64,000 nucleotides of DNA from Glandiceps talaboti (GCF_964340395.1 NC_135562.1:6819634-6883633), one strand, 5' to 3'; counted from the stretch's first letter, positions 22,920 through 35,272 are shown. The notes: generated from the letters alone by a model not told the origin. Translations and numbers: made by a program.

Positions 22920-23040
22920 TTGATTAGAATTAGCTGTGATCAGAACATCATTTTATCAGTAGACTAGACAATTAGAATTAGCTGTGATCACAACACATCA
23001 TTTTTTCAATAGCAGACAATTAGATTTAGCTGTGAATGTG
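22920..23040. repeat. Tandem repeat of about 60 bp, three units
   Basis: TTAGAATTAGCTGTGATCA recurs at about 22924 and 22972 and, as TTAGATTTAGCTGTGA, near 23020. Copies are separated by ACATCATTTT-TCA blocks. Confidence 0.85.
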
Positions 23041-23275
23041 CTGAGATGTCTTCTCCTGATCACACTATACAAATTGTCTTACATATACAGTGGACACTTA
23101 AACAAAACACACAGCAGGTTGCAATTCTCGTAATGAAGAAAAATAAAGTTCTTCAAGACATTCACTATACAGAACAAACTTGAATATTGTGTGTGTATGT
23201 TTGTCACATCCTGATGTTTTTGGTACTCTGACATAATTGTGTATCTGTGAGCGACATATAGTATAATAGTGTAAT

Positions 23276-23524
23276 ATAAAAGGGAATGACACTTCAAGAA
23301 ATAAAGGTATTTTCATAAACTTTGGGTTCTGGAGAGTCATTTCATAATGTGATTTCACATCAAATAGATTTTGCACGATTATCAAGAAACACCAAATTGT
23401 GTGTGGTGCACTGTCGCCTCATGAATCTTAGCAGACATGAATATTTATTAAATGAACAATACATATTCATGACTATCTGAATGAAATAAGCACTTAGGAG
23501 TCATGAATATTCAGTGTTCATCTA

Positions 23525-23527
<3 letters not shown>
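23276..23527. mobile_element. Half copy of the 18.15-kb foldback element
   Basis: Matches the left arm and apex of the 18150-18640 element (TTTTCATAAACTTTGG, GAGTCATTTCATAAT, AAGAAACACCAAATT, TAAGCACTTAGGAGTCATG). It stops just past the apex, where a (TA)n run replaces the right arm. Confidence 0.85.

Positions 23528-23599
<72 letters not shown>
23528..23599. repeat. (TA)n microsatellite, about 70 bp
   Basis: Pure dinucleotide run adjoining the truncated foldback apex. 23600-24363 has only unassigned AT-rich sequence. Confidence 0.98.
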
Positions 23600-23600
<1 letters not shown>

Positions 23601-24363
23601 TATATTATTATGCCTATTTCTTAACTTCTCTCCAGTGTTATGTTATTTACATTGGGTTTTATTGAATTCCATTTTGGGAAAGCTCTTTATCTCACTTCAT
23701 ACTATAACATCAAATTGTACCTCAAAGTTTGCTTTGAAATAATGCGACAGAGTGTCTGTAATCCTACAACAGTGTCTGTCGAACATTATTTTCTCCTTCT
23801 ATATGCTCCAATTACAATTTCCATGCAAGTCCCTAGAATATATAAATAGCGTCTCTTATCTGAACCCCATTTCCATCACATTACTCTTTTAATTCTACTT
23901 TCCCCACACAATGGTATTGACCAATAAATCTAAATGCTTTCCGGGATTTCATATTCCATGTAGATCGATCCCTGGAACATGAATCGAATTGTTCTAATGC
24001 CTTATCTTTAACAAAGAACTACATTTCCAATTCTATTTTGTATATTGACACATGGTATTGAAAATAAATCCAGATGCCGAAAAGTACTTTCGCAGCGTTT
24101 TAATTTTCCGTGTAAATCCATGGAAAGGAAGCAAATGGCAACTCTAGTTTTAAATTGTCTCCTGTAGCATGACCCTTTCAATCATTCCTGTTAGCGATAT
24201 TAAAGAACATCTGTCTATCAAAGATGCACTTTGCGGAATATTTTTTTTGTATGTATATTTATGGAATACTAGTATTAACTAATTGGAGGTTTGTATCTAA
24301 CAACAATATTCATGTACATTTCTGTATTCTAATGCTATGTCACTATAGACTCATACAACTTTC

Positions 24364-24606
24364 CGCATCATCATCATCACCATCACCATCATCATCATCA
24401 TTATCACCCCCACCACCACCATCACCATCATCATCATCACCATCACCCCCACCACCATCAGTCATCATATCATCATCTTCGTCATCATTACCACCACCAC
24501 CACCATCATCATTATCACCATCATCATCATCAATATTATCAGTCATCATATCATCATCTTCGTCATCATCACCACCCACCACCACCATCTTTTATCATCA
24601 TCATGA
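24364..24606. repeat. (CAT/CAC)n trinucleotide repeat
   Basis: A pyrimidine-rich trinucleotide tract with an internal duplication of about 90 bp (CATCATATCATCATCTTCGT occurs twice). The 130- and 81-codon frames through it are artefacts. 24607-25039 holds nothing recognised. Confidence 0.95.
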
Positions 24607-25039
24607 TCATTACTAATATTATTTGCATAAACTGATTTCAGAAACAACCCATATACAACAACACAAACTAATATAGTCCATATTATAGAGAAATTGAAAA
24701 TCCCCAATACTATACACAGACTCAATACATGTACCTTTCCTATTAAAATCCACCACTACTTAATATGATTGAAATGGACAGGTTAATGGAATAAACATTT
24801 TTTAACCTTTAAAAGTCATCTGAAATTCACTGAATATAGCACATTATTGATAGTGTTTTTATTGGGAGTGAAAACTGAACAGGAAATGAAACTAAGAGGT
24901 GGAAAATACCAAAGTTCCTGGATTTAATTTGTAAGTTATTTCACCTTAAAATGTTTTTAGAATCAGAGTTTGTGATTACAGATGTGGGAGCTGGGTATAT
25001 CAGAATGCATTTTTTTTCTATCAACTTGTTCCGAATGTT

Positions 25040-25337
25040 TTAAAGATGAGGATTGGGTATTAAATTCCAAATTAAATAAATTCCAAAAAGCATACTAAAT
25101 ATGTAAAATGTTTGCTATTGTATGTACAATAACAAACATTTTACACAATTTTTATTTTTATTTTTTTTTAGCTTTTTGCTCTGTATTAAGTTACAAACAC
25201 AAACTTTGTCAATGTTTTTTTACATTGATTTTTCAAGTAGGAAGCCATGATAAAATTGTTTTATACCATGATAAAATTGTTTTATAAATTAAAAATCAAA
25301 ACTAAATACATAATCCTCATCCATATGGCCACTTTAA
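25040..25337. mobile_element. MITE family A, copy 3 (deleted left end)
   Basis: A 290-bp element with the same TTAA flanks. The left terminus goes from TTAAAG straight to ATGAGGATT, losing the GTGGCCATATGG segment. The right arm carries a 21-bp local duplication (CATGATAAAATTGTTTTATA, twice). Confidence 0.85.
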
Positions 25338-25520
25338 GAGTGCCCAATATTTGGATTTCAGGCAGATTTTATCTGCTTGTACCACCCATATGTAAAAAGA
25401 ATGTCAAATAATTAAATTTCTTAAGAATGATTTTCCAACAAAGTCAAGTAATGTTATTATTTTGTAACGGCATATTGTGACATGAAATATGAGACAAAAC
25501 ATTCAACCTCAGCCATGTTG

Positions 25521-25657
25521 AACACATATTGCCTGGCCATGAGGGCTATAGCACCCATTTATTACACCCGAGGGACTGTGAGTTACCAGAATGCCATTTC
25601 CGATGGGGTAATGAACGGGTGCTATAGCCCGAATATAGGCCAGGCAATATGTGTGTT
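25521..25657. mobile_element. Short palindromic element with paired blocks
   Basis: AACACATATTGCCTGGCC (25521-25538) and GGGCTATAGCACCC pair with inverted blocks at 25618-25657. Next to it, 25680-25800 has a diverged GTGAACTCGCGGTGG duplication and two CACGTGA sites. Confidence 0.75.
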
Positions 25658-26225
25658 ATAATATACCTCATGCTGTGAACTCGCGGTGGCAGACGACATC
25701 GTCAGATGCTGCTGTGAACTCACGGTGGTCACGTGACCATGTAATAGTTGACGGAACTATTCCGCTAGGGAAATAGTCATTCTATTTTCCTATCACGTGA
25801 CTAATTCTAGCGAATCATGGCACAGCATTATCACTAGGTATATTATAATTGTATATATCACGAACACACCAGAATATTAAATTTGCCACATCTCTTGCTT
25901 GTAGGAGCAACTTGATACTGTTGTGCAGCACAGCAGTTCTGACATGGACATTTAACATGTCATGAGGGTTTAATAACACTTTTAAAGATTTATAGACTCA
26001 GGAAAACAGAAAAAGACATTTGTGACTATCAGCTGCATTTGATTGCCTTTCACAATTTCAAGTCATATAATTTTATCACGGTATAAGTCTTTTTATCTTC
26101 ACGTACAACAACTGAATACATACTTAGACAACAACAAGGCCTAGCTGTCCTACCCTTATCCTCAACTTTGTACATTCACTGCTGTTTGCTTACATTCACA
26201 TATTTGCTGACAAAATAAAATGAAG

Positions 26226-26395
26226 ATGCAAATTTGTAATGAATATGTAATGTCTAAATGAATATGCAAATGTGTAATGAATATGTAGTGTCTAAATGAA
26301 TATGCAAATTTTTTAATGAATATGTAATGTCTAAATGAATATGCAAATGTGTTAATGAATATGTAATGTCTAAATGAATATGCAAATGTGATCAT
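26226..26395 (+). repeat. 38-39-bp tandem repeat carrying five ATGCAAAT octamers
   Basis: Units of GAATATGTAATGTCTAAAT plus GAATATGCAAAT. The octamer starts at 26226, 26264, 26302, 26341 and 26380. ATGCAAAT is the known POU-domain (Oct) consensus. Use as a regulatory element is inference. Confidence 0.95.
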
Positions 26396-27499
26396 GAATT
26401 ATATGGGTTTTTTTTTTTAAATGTATATTTAGATGTTACTTTGCATTCACCTCTTTGGTATTGTTTTTGTATGCAATTTGCAGTTTAACATAGATACATG
26501 TATGTATATATATATATATATATATACCATCACCACTTTCTCATAATATTTGTTGTTTTTACCCTTTGTATCATGCCCTTACATATTACTTTTAGAGTCT
26601 TCAAAATTGAAAAGGCTACTTCTGAAAAATAATTTTGAAAATGAATAAATTTGAAAAATTATTCTTAACTTCATTTCCTAAATATTCATATTTGCCAGCT
26701 TTATACACTCTGATATCACTATTTTGCATTTAATACATTCTTGTTTCACTCTCTTTTATGGCACCTCTTATGCCATTTTTGTAAACTCCAAAATTGAAAT
26801 GGACACTTTAGAAAACACACAAACTTTAGACTTATTATTATCCATTCATATGATTGTTTGAAATAAATACTGTATATTGTAACTGTCACTGTAATGAATC
26901 GATCCAGGTGACATTGCAATAAAATTATGACAATGAAAATAAAATCATGATTTATATCACAGGGTCAATATTTGATTGATGTCAATACAACAGCATTGAC
27001 AGATTTCACCAATAATAAAATTTCAGCATATACAAGTAGTTAATGTTACTATTACATTTAAATGACAACTTTACTCAATTCAGCTCAGGGCGGCCATACT
27101 TAATTCTATGTTTAATATAAATGATCTGACACGCCCTATATTTCTTTATTCTAGTTATTTTAATTTTTAAATCCACTATATTTCATATTTCATATTTCGT
27201 ATTATTTATTTCACCAGACACAAAGGGAAAATGATACACAACTGAGAAGAAAAGAAAAGAAAAATTGTACCTGGTGAGGGCCACAGAAATAGTTCAAGCA
27301 GAACTAGTCTCGTCTATGGCCCTGATACTATAAAAATAGTAAAATATATTTAGCTGGATTGGTAAAAAAATCTCAATGTCATTGCTTGTCAAATGGCAAC
27401 CCCATGAGTAGACATTTGCGTGCACTATACAAAAAGTCATATTTGACCATGTCTTTCCACCAGGGTAATTTTTGGGTAGAGGATGTGTAAATGTGGTGA
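26396..27499. other. AT-rich spacer with short (TA)n
   Basis: (TA)n at about 26507-26526. No gene is seen. The 74-codon minus frame at 27294-27518 is unrecognised. Confidence 0.4.
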
Positions 27500-27592
27500 G
27501 TATGAGACGACGTTCCACCTTTGACTTAATTTACCCACGGTGATCTCTCACCTGGGGTTATAGACAGTCAAAAGTGGTACTGCGTCTCATAC
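27500..27592. repeat. Inverted repeat, 27-bp arms
   Basis: GTATGAGACGACGTTCCACC (27500 on) is mirrored by the complement ending GTCTCATAC at 27592, with a 39-bp loop. Confidence 0.7.
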
Positions 27593-27816
27593 TACCCTTG
27601 GACAGAGATGGTGGTTAGGTGGGTCACAGGGAGGGTAAAGGTTCGGTAAAAGTGGGTAAATTTGACTTTTCATATAGTGGCGATTGCTGAAATTCTGGAA
27701 ATTTTAATAAAACACATGGCTCAAAATTCTCTCACTTTTCATAATCATTTCTCAGTCATTCAGACTATTAAAGTACATTTATGAATTGAAAGTATCACCA
27801 ACATGTATTCAATGAG

Positions 27817-27955
27817 TACATTAATCTATCATGTATGACATACTCTCTTAATTTTTTTTTTAACTAACCCATCATGTGTAAGATGTTACAATGAGAAACA
27901 TAAAATTATTAAGTATGACCTTCCATGATAGATTAATGGAAAATTAAAAAAAAAT
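27817..27955. repeat. Foldback with CATTAATCTATCATG arms
   Basis: CATTAATCTATCATG near 27820 and CATGATAGATTAATG near 27924 are exact inverses. Beyond them T-rich and A-rich runs continue the imperfect pairing. Confidence 0.7.
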
Positions 27956-28136
27956 ATGACCCAATCATTTTCAAGGATAAAATGTTTTAAATTATCATAT
28001 GAATATGAAATCATATTTCACTTATAAAGCCCCTAAACCATTATCACATAAAATGCTCCTAAATCTTTTATGATAATTCCTAATTTAATTTACTATTGTT
28101 GTAACACATGACACCCTTGTTAAAGTGTGGGTTATT

Positions 28137-28440
28137 GGATAATGCATGTATAGAAATCTAATATGTAAGTTTCACCAGATTTCACCCTTTGTTACCAGGG
28201 TTACCCATCAAATCATGGTACAATGTATTGAAATCTATGTTAGTCTGACCAGATTTCACTCTCTGTTACCAGGGTTTCCCACTTTAGTTATGATATATCA
28301 TGTTTGGAAATCTATGCAAATTTTACCAGATTTCCTCCTCTGTTACCAGGGTTCCCTAACTAATTTATGGTACAATTTATGGAAATCAACATGTGTGCAA
28401 ATTCACTTTATTAGTATGATATCCAGATTTGCAAATTATA
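28137..28440. repeat. Tandem repeat of about 77 bp, three full and one partial unit
   Basis: CCAGATTTCAC-CTGTTACCAGGGTT recurs with GAAATCTATG and ATGGTACAATGTAT. A related single unit lies at about 38925-39005. The 99-codon + frame is repeat read-through. Confidence 0.9.
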
Positions 28441-29034
28441 GCTAGGACAATGATGGTTTATTATAGTAATATAATATAGCAGATGCAGTTGTCATTTTAT
28501 GATCAATATACATATAAGGTCCCTAGATAAAGATGGTGTTAGTGCTGCATACAGGATTGTTTTGTGACATATCGGTATAGTCACCTTCAAAATGTTAGTT
28601 TTCAACTTTGAGGAAATAGACAGGCCTCTTCATACGGTAGCCATGTTGATTTGTAGACAGGAAACTTATTAGAATGACTCACTGTATTTGCTCAATAACA
28701 ACAACTTGAAAAGTAAAGGAGAAATTAAAACAGAGTGACCTTGTAGCAAGTCACGACTACAACTTTACAGAAAACTGTGAATATTAAACCAAAAGTGTAA
28801 TTTAGTAGACTTTGATTTGTGATTTATTATTTGCAGTCATACAAAATGAATTGAATCCTAGGTTTAATAGTTTTAATACCACACTGCCCCTAACAACCAA
28901 TCAATGTGACCTGGTTTAAGTGTGAATGTGGGTATATACGGTATGTGAAAATAAGATATTGAAATGCAGTTGTATAATGAATATCGTCACGTCCTCACCA
29001 CAAAGGGAGGTATAGTATTAGTAGGATATGCATA

Positions 29035-29122
29035 AATACAATACAATTCAAATTACAATACAATACAATACAATACAATATAATACAATACAATACAATA
29101 CAAGACAATACAAGACAATATA
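29035..29122. repeat. (ACAAT)n microsatellite
   Basis: Pentamer run with a few ACAAG substitutions. Confidence 0.95.
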
Positions 29123-29294
29123 ATAATCTTCTGGAAAACTCTGCCTGTTTTAGCTGTATTGCACACTCGATGTAATAAGTTTCTCACATGACATCAATTT
29201 GAAGGTTATACAGTTTTGCTATTACAAGTAAACATTGAAAGAATTTGTACAACTTTTGTATACATGATAAAAATTATTATTCAATGTTCTGTAT

Positions 29295-29590
29295 AACTTG
29301 GCAAAAGCTGTGGAAGAAAAATATCAGGAATACTCAAATTGTCCTCAATATCAGTGTTGGTCAAAATGTCGTGATAGTGTATAACTTCAACTTGGCAAAA
29401 GGAGTTGCAGAAAACTACAAGGAATACTCGGAGTATGCTCAGAAGATCATTTTGGGTCAAAATGTTGTGATAGTGTATAACTTCAATGTATTGCAAACTT
29501 GGCAAAAGCAGTTGCACAAAACTATAAAGAATACTCGGAATATGCCCAGGAGATCATTTTGGGTCAAAATGCTGCTTCTAGCTGTTGTGA
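29295..29590 (+). repeat. Three 94-107-bp repeats with a protein-like frame
   Basis: AACTTGGCAAAAG starts units at 29295, 29389 and 29496. In the last unit the frame NLAKAVAQNYKEYSEYAQEI continues as an alanine-rich, helix-like segment and meets ATG|GTAATG, a plausible donor. Unit 2 keeps a related frame; unit 1 diverges. It could be a duplicated exon remnant. No family is recognised. Confidence 0.6.
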
Positions 29591-30119
29591 CACTATCACC
29601 AATGCCCTTGCTGCCATGGTAATGTACAATATGTATACATGCACATGGTCTTCTAAGAATTAAGATGAATATGAAGTTAATATAGTATAATACTTGAGAA
29701 TTTAACCTTAATAAAGAATTCATCAAATAATGCTTGGGTTCAAACTTTCTGATATTGCCATATAAAATTGAATCATGAATGTCAAAATGTGGAAATGCAA
29801 CCAAAACACTGTAATTTTGAGTAAAAATACACTGAATTCTAAAATATGATGAATATGAGATTGATTTCATTTAAAAGTTTTATTTTTTACCATTTGTGAT
29901 TCAATGTCCAATGTGTTTAAATTTTCTCAATATTCGTACACTAATCGTATTGAAACAAAACCTTAGTTTTTCAAATCACAGTAAAATCAAAACGAAGTAA
30001 ATTTATGTGCACTCAAACACTTGTTACTATGACAAATATTTGCATCTCGTTAAGAGTTTAATATTTGCATAAATTGTCAATATTTCAGCAAATCAAATAT
30101 AATCAAGCTAGACAAACAC
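29591..30119. other. AT-rich spacer
   Basis: No gene or repeat recognised. A 137-codon minus frame (29457-29870) overlaps the repeat antisense and is not credible. Confidence 0.35.
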
Positions 30120-30620
30120 ACTTAATACAAGCCATGAATCTCTCTTAAATCAGATGCTTCAATGAACTCACAACAAATTGGTTTCTTAGGTGAAAAGACA
30201 ACCTTCTCTACTCATTCACAGCAGATGCTTAATAAGTGAGAAAATACCACGCAAGATTTCATGCGATGCAAGAAAATTGAAAATCAATTTGTTTATAGTC
30301 TACGAGTGAAAAGACAAGTTCCCATACTAATTCAGAGCATATGCTTTTTTTCAGTAACAAACTACCACACAAGAATTCTATGCTCAAGGAAATTGAAAAT
30401 TACAGGGAAAGATTTATTAATGACAAATTCAGTGAGTTAACGACAAATTTGTAAAGTGAAAAGACGAGTTCCCGTACTAATTCAATTGCAATGTTTCAAT
30501 ACCATACAAAATTTCTAACCCAAGAAAATTGAAAACTGAAAAATTAAAGCATTGTAAATTCAGAGAGTTCACAATTAATTGGTTTGCTAAATAAAGACAG
30601 CCTCCTTATTAACAACATGT
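30120..30620. repeat. Tandem repeat of about 110-160 bp, four units
   Basis: Ordered blocks GTGAAAAGACAAGTTCCC, TACTAATTCA, ACCACACAAG and CAAGAAAATTGAAAAT recur, with GAGTTCACAA-AAATTGGTTT in the outer units. Confidence 0.8.
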
Positions 30621-30739
30621 AAAATTGAAAATAAAAAATAAAATTGAAAAGGAACCAAAAAATATTTTTAAGTATGATATCAGAATGATGTTAAACTAAA
30701 AGTATTTTACACCTGCACTAGCTGTCTTAAACTGGGTAT

Positions 30740-31060
30740 TATTTTTTTGATCAGACAACCAACAATATATTTACTGAAAATTGTTAAAAACTAAGAATTA
30801 GATATTGTACATGTTAATTAGAGGTCTATTTTATCTATTAGCTGAAATCATGACTCATTGGGGTGCTGATTATTTGGGTGCAGACCAAAACTCAATTTGA
30901 TTTGAAATATTGCACCAGACTGCACTAAATGTACTGCTACAGAAATACATGTATGTTAACTCACAGGAGATTCAATACTGAGCAGGGTATAAATATTACA
31001 AGTAAGTCAAAATATCTAATAAAACTATTCTCACCAACCAGAGTTGTTATTTCTTCTGCA
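30740..31060 (+). mobile_element. Dispersed repeat family F, copy 1
   Basis: Collinear with 60750-61060: TCAGACAACCA-CAAT, GTACATGTTAAT-AG, TTGGGTG-GGACCAAAA, TTGATTTGA and ATCTAATAAAA. Boundaries are approximate. Its identity, perhaps a SINE or LINE tail, is unknown. Confidence 0.65.
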
Positions 31061-31610
31061 ACACTGTGAAATAACAAATTGGCGGTGTGTCTCAGACAGT
31101 GTCGTAAAAGAGACTGTGGTTTACGACAATGAATTAAACAGTTTCAAAAACTGTTCCTGTTACAAAACTATAGAACGTAATAATGCATTTGGTATAATAA
31201 CAAACTGACACATCAAAATGTAATAATTGTTTTAGTTATTGAAAAGACGTCATCATAATTTTAGTGTTAGGCAATTTGTATTATGTTATAATAATGAATT
31301 GTTAATTATTCATTTGCATAAGGAAGGCTTGTAATAGACTTGTGAAAAGCAAATTAATCAATATAATGAGCTAATTAGGAAATGTTTATTCAGTTGAATC
31401 AACAGTCATCGACTTATTTGTGTACAACATGTACTGATGTGACTGTTGGAGGTCTTCTAATGTCTGTTGGACAGGATGGCAAAATATAATACATAGACAA
31501 TATACTATTAGTGTTCAATCTGAACATGTATGTCTTCAAAGCTGTTAAGAAGCAGTATATCTTTTGATCAAACATACATGAATATTTGTCTAATTAGATA
31601 ATATTCCCCA

Positions 31611-31815
31611 ATATTTCTTTCTCAGCCAAATATGAGTGACCTAAAGGGTCTTGTCACTACAAGTTACTAGATGAGTAGTGACAAATTCTTAGGTCAAGAA
31701 TATTTTCTGGCTGAATGAATTAAAATTGGAAAAATAATGGCACTTTGGAATGTTTTGACTCATATTTCCAGCACTACAGAACCAGTGACGTAGACGCAGA
31801 GTTATAATGTTATAT
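31611..31815 (+). mobile_element. MITE family C, copy 2
   Basis: TTCCCCAATATTTC, GAGTGACCTAAAGGG, TAGTGACAA, GGCTGAATGAA, TGACTCATATTTC and CAGAACCAGTGACGTAGAC occur in the family order, with the middle slightly shortened. 31061-31610 is unassigned. Confidence 0.8.
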
Positions 31816-32435
31816 ATATAGGGTTTATAATCCATATTTTCTGTTCAAAGACAATTTCTTGGCTTGTGCATGGTATAATATTTGTTTTTCACATGAAACA
31901 GTATGATACTCATTTGGTGGCCATCCCACTGTTAATGGATGGCCCAGAGTTTTAATGTCTTCACTGAAAAATATTATCTATGGTGTGTTTTGTTATGGTA
32001 CATAACACTGTGTAATCAACTGTTGAATAAAAGTACATTTATTCTTTAATGCATCACATACCCAACTCCTTTCAAAAGCAAATCGTACCACTCCAGTACG
32101 TAAATCTTTCTGGAATATCAAAGAACTAATGAAAAGTAACATTTCCAAAATGTCATTCTGAATCACATTCACAACTTGCACTCTTCTCTCGACAACTGTC
32201 AATCATATTTAGAGATCGAAAGACCCATATTTTAAGGTTCATCTCTAGATATACATGTAGTAGTCAAAAATATCTGAAACCTCCATATTTTTAGGTGACA
32301 ATTAGATGATGATACTGAACATTCTATTTTCTTTAAAAAATGGCAAAAACACCATTTCTTCATATTATTGTGTTCTTTTCCAATGCCTGGTAGAATTATA
32401 AAGACATCCAAAATTCAAATGGATAAGTGACATGG
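31816..32435. other. Unassigned AT-rich spacer
   Basis: Contains a 69-codon minus frame at 31993-32202 with no recognised family. Confidence 0.35.
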
Positions 32436-32796
32436 TAAGGCCTAATAAAAAAATTGTGTGGTTCTGGTTATGCTCAATTTTAGAATAGGTGGGGTCGGTA
32501 GCTTTTTTATCATATTTTATTTTATTATTTTTTCTGTGTGAGTGTCTAGTTCCAAATGGTATATGTGTTGTTTATTTGTTCATATCAGATGTACAGCCAT
32601 TACAGATTGGAAAAACAGTTTTATATTGTCTTTTTAAGTTGTCAATTTCCACATCCACTATTTCTTGCAAGACTTCACAATTTTTCCTGTGTTATTATTT
32701 TTTTCTCGAATACATAAAAAAAAGTTTAGGGTCGGAGTGAAAAGCTAGGTGGGGTCAGGTAACCGGAACCAAACAATTATTTGTTTAGGCCTAATA
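32436..32796 (+). mobile_element. MITE family B, copy 2 (best-preserved ends)
   Basis: Ends TAAGGCCTAATAAAAAAATT and AATTATTTGTTTAGGCCTAA are imperfect inverted repeats; CGGAACCAAACAATT also mirrors AATTGTGTGGTTCTG. The interior GATGTACAGCCATTACAG is shared with the other copies. Confidence 0.88.
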
Positions 32797-32984
32797 GTGC
32801 CTATAGATAAATATCAATCATTATAGAAATCTGATAATATCCCATAGGATTATTCTTTAATATGCTTTTTTTTCTGTGGTTTTATTAAGATTATTACTAT
32901 TGTCATGAACTCATACATTACTAAGACAAATATTTTGTTTAGGCTGAGTTGCTTTTTCCTTTTTTTTTTCTTTAAATGGTCTGT

Positions 32985-33045
32985 GAAGCGCATTGAGATA
33001 TTTTTAATGTAATGCGCTATAGAAGAAATAGAGATTAGGATTAGG
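32985..33045 (+). mobile_element. SINE/LINE-type 3' tail
   Basis: TGTGAAGCGCATTGAG...GTAATGCGCTATAGAAG fits the widespread CR1/L2-like 3' tail found in many animal SINEs, and a (GATTAG)n tail follows. The 5' part is not recognisable. A more decayed version lies at about 34305-34395 with (GATTA)n. Confidence 0.6.
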
Positions 33046-33777
33046 ATTGTCGACAGTGGGTCCACATAACTGTTGAAAATCATTAAGTTATAATACTTTG
33101 CAAAATTCTGATCAATTTTATATACATAAATGTAATTGCAATATGTTAGTTGTCATGGCAATGCAGTAACCATGGTGATGGTTATCTTTATAAACATAGA
33201 CTAGATCAATAATGTTTTAGTGTATGTTTCTGAACATAAACACATCTATTTTCATTATCTAGCTGGCATACGCAATCATTTGCATCTGGCATTTTTTCAT
33301 CACTTTCTCATCAACTGATTTTCTATTGGAAGATATTTTCTAATATGCCTGCTTTTACGTAAACAAACATCCTGGAAATAACCAAGTAGAATGATTGATT
33401 TGTAGACAGTAATTACAACAACTTTTGTAAGGTGACGAAGGAAATCAATCAATCTCACTTACAATAACTTCAGTTATTATGCCGAGAGTTTTCAGCCCTT
33501 AGGCAAGCCTAAAATTAATGTCTTTGACTCGACAGATTCATCATCGGAAAACTAATTGATATTCTTAACAGAATTGCTTATTGCAGTTTTATAACTTCAG
33601 ATTTACGCAAAAAATATAGTAAAAATCACCAGTTGGGAAACGTATGCACTTTGCAGGTACTGTATAATTCCATGAAAATTCTAGCCTCTGAAACCGAAAC
33701 TTTTTTTCATGATTTTTATTGGGTTTTTAATTCATCATACAACCAGCCACAGACAGGCAAATTACTAATGGATCTTG

Positions 33778-34072
33778 TTACAAACAGCAACAAGTAAATA
33801 TTAATGAATTGGATAAATAACACTTGGCATGTTGGATGTACAGAGATTTTTATTTTTACATAGTTTCATAAGAACAGTTTTATGGCCTCTTTACATAATA
33901 GTTCACATTCACAATCAAATTTCAAGTTCCCTGGCATTTCATGTACATGTACACTTAAAAAGGCCATACAAGTGTTGTTATCAAACCAAAAATATAGTCA
34001 CTCTACTTCTAACATATGTTGACCAGTAACAAGTGTTACTAATCCAATTCATTTAGTTACTTTCCCTGTTTG
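33778..34072. mobile_element. Foldback repeat family E, copy 2
   Basis: Outer arms AATGAATTGGATAAATAACA and GTGTTACTAATCCAATTCA are imperfect inverses. Inner arms TTCATAAGAACAGTTTTATG and CATACAAGTGTTGTTATCAA are also inverse. The same blocks occur at 19.4 kb. 33046-33777 has X-box-like motifs near 33158 but no gene. Confidence 0.75.
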
Positions 34073-34304
34073 TCACAAAGTTCTGCTTGTAAATGCTTGC
34101 CAGAATATGTAAAATAACCTAGTGACCAAATCCAATCTCCATCCCATAATAATTAGAAGGATAAACTAGAGTTTGAAAGATAATTTAACAAAAACACAAG
34201 ATTCGTTCAAAGTTTTACAAATTACTGAACTGTTTTTTATCGGTACATGTACACTACATGTATTACTTTTTGCTGGTATTTATGTTTTTATCAATTCCCT
34301 TGAG

Positions 34305-34395
34305 ATTCTAAAGTAATGAGCTACATAAGAAGTGTAGATTAAGTTACATTAGATTAGATTAGATTAGATTTGATTTGATTAGATTTGATTAAAAT
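34305..34395 (+). repeat. Degenerate SINE-type tail with (GATTA)n
   Basis: GAGATTCTAAAGTAATGAGC recalls the 33.0-kb tail; (GATTA/GATTT)n follows at 34348-34392. Confidence 0.55.
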
Positions 34396-35272
34396 AGATC
34401 TAAACGATAGACAAATGGCAGCTGAAAAAATGGATTCATTATTTATGAAAATTGGCAAATAAAATACATGATACAAAAGTAACCACATACCAATGAATTA
34501 CGGGAGCAATTGTCGTCAAAATTTCTGAAAAATTGAGCATATTTTTATACTACAACAATATAATCTGAATGTGACATTTAACACCTTGTGTAAATGTACA
34601 TTACGTAGATGTGATTTGCATTATAAACTGGCATGTAATCAAAACTGACACAGATTGACAGATTTTATTTGCGAATAACGAGAGTAAAACTGTTTGCATT
34701 AGAAACAAGTTATTAACAGAATTTCCTGTCGATATAAACATTTGAAAAATGAAGCAATCAACTCATAACAGTTTATACTGTAACTCTAAATTTTCTACAT
34801 GTAGTCTGCATGAAATCTTTCATCACCACTGGTTAATTTTAAATAAAATCCCTTTGAAAATTCTTTTTGATAGCGTAAGCACAAAATGCTTTCTGTACTA
34901 CATATACACACCATTAGAGTGGCCCTTATTAATTTCATTTCAACCTATTTCTCATGACCCAATTGGCCTGATCTTGAATAAGGAATCTGACCCCCCCCCC
35001 CCCCCCTCCCCATACAAAAAAAAAGAAAAAAAATTAGAAAAAAATGAAAAAAAAATTATGAAGCCCTCCATGGATGAATCAGAGAAAAATCAACATTACT
35101 GATATAGTAAGTAAGATGGTGAAAACACACGCTTGTATCTGAACGAATAATATTCTTCATTTCTAGAATGATGGATCTGGGCCTAATACTTGGTTCTAGT
35201 ATTCCTGGCACTTTAGGCCGTAGAAATGGCAATTAAATTGCTTCAATCTCATCTTCTGACATTTTCAAATTT
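34396..35272. other. AT-rich spacer with a C16 run
   Basis: A homopolymer C tract at 34991-35006 is followed by A-rich sequence. The 117-codon + frame across it is low-complexity at its end and unrecognised. Confidence 0.45.

Noticed and set aside
24224-24616. 130-codon Ser/Pro-rich frame
   Set aside because: Arises from (CAT/CAC)n; no independent coding sign.
29457-29870. 137-codon minus frame
   Set aside because: Half is antisense to the 94-107-bp repeat; the rest is AT-rich, with no recognisable domain.
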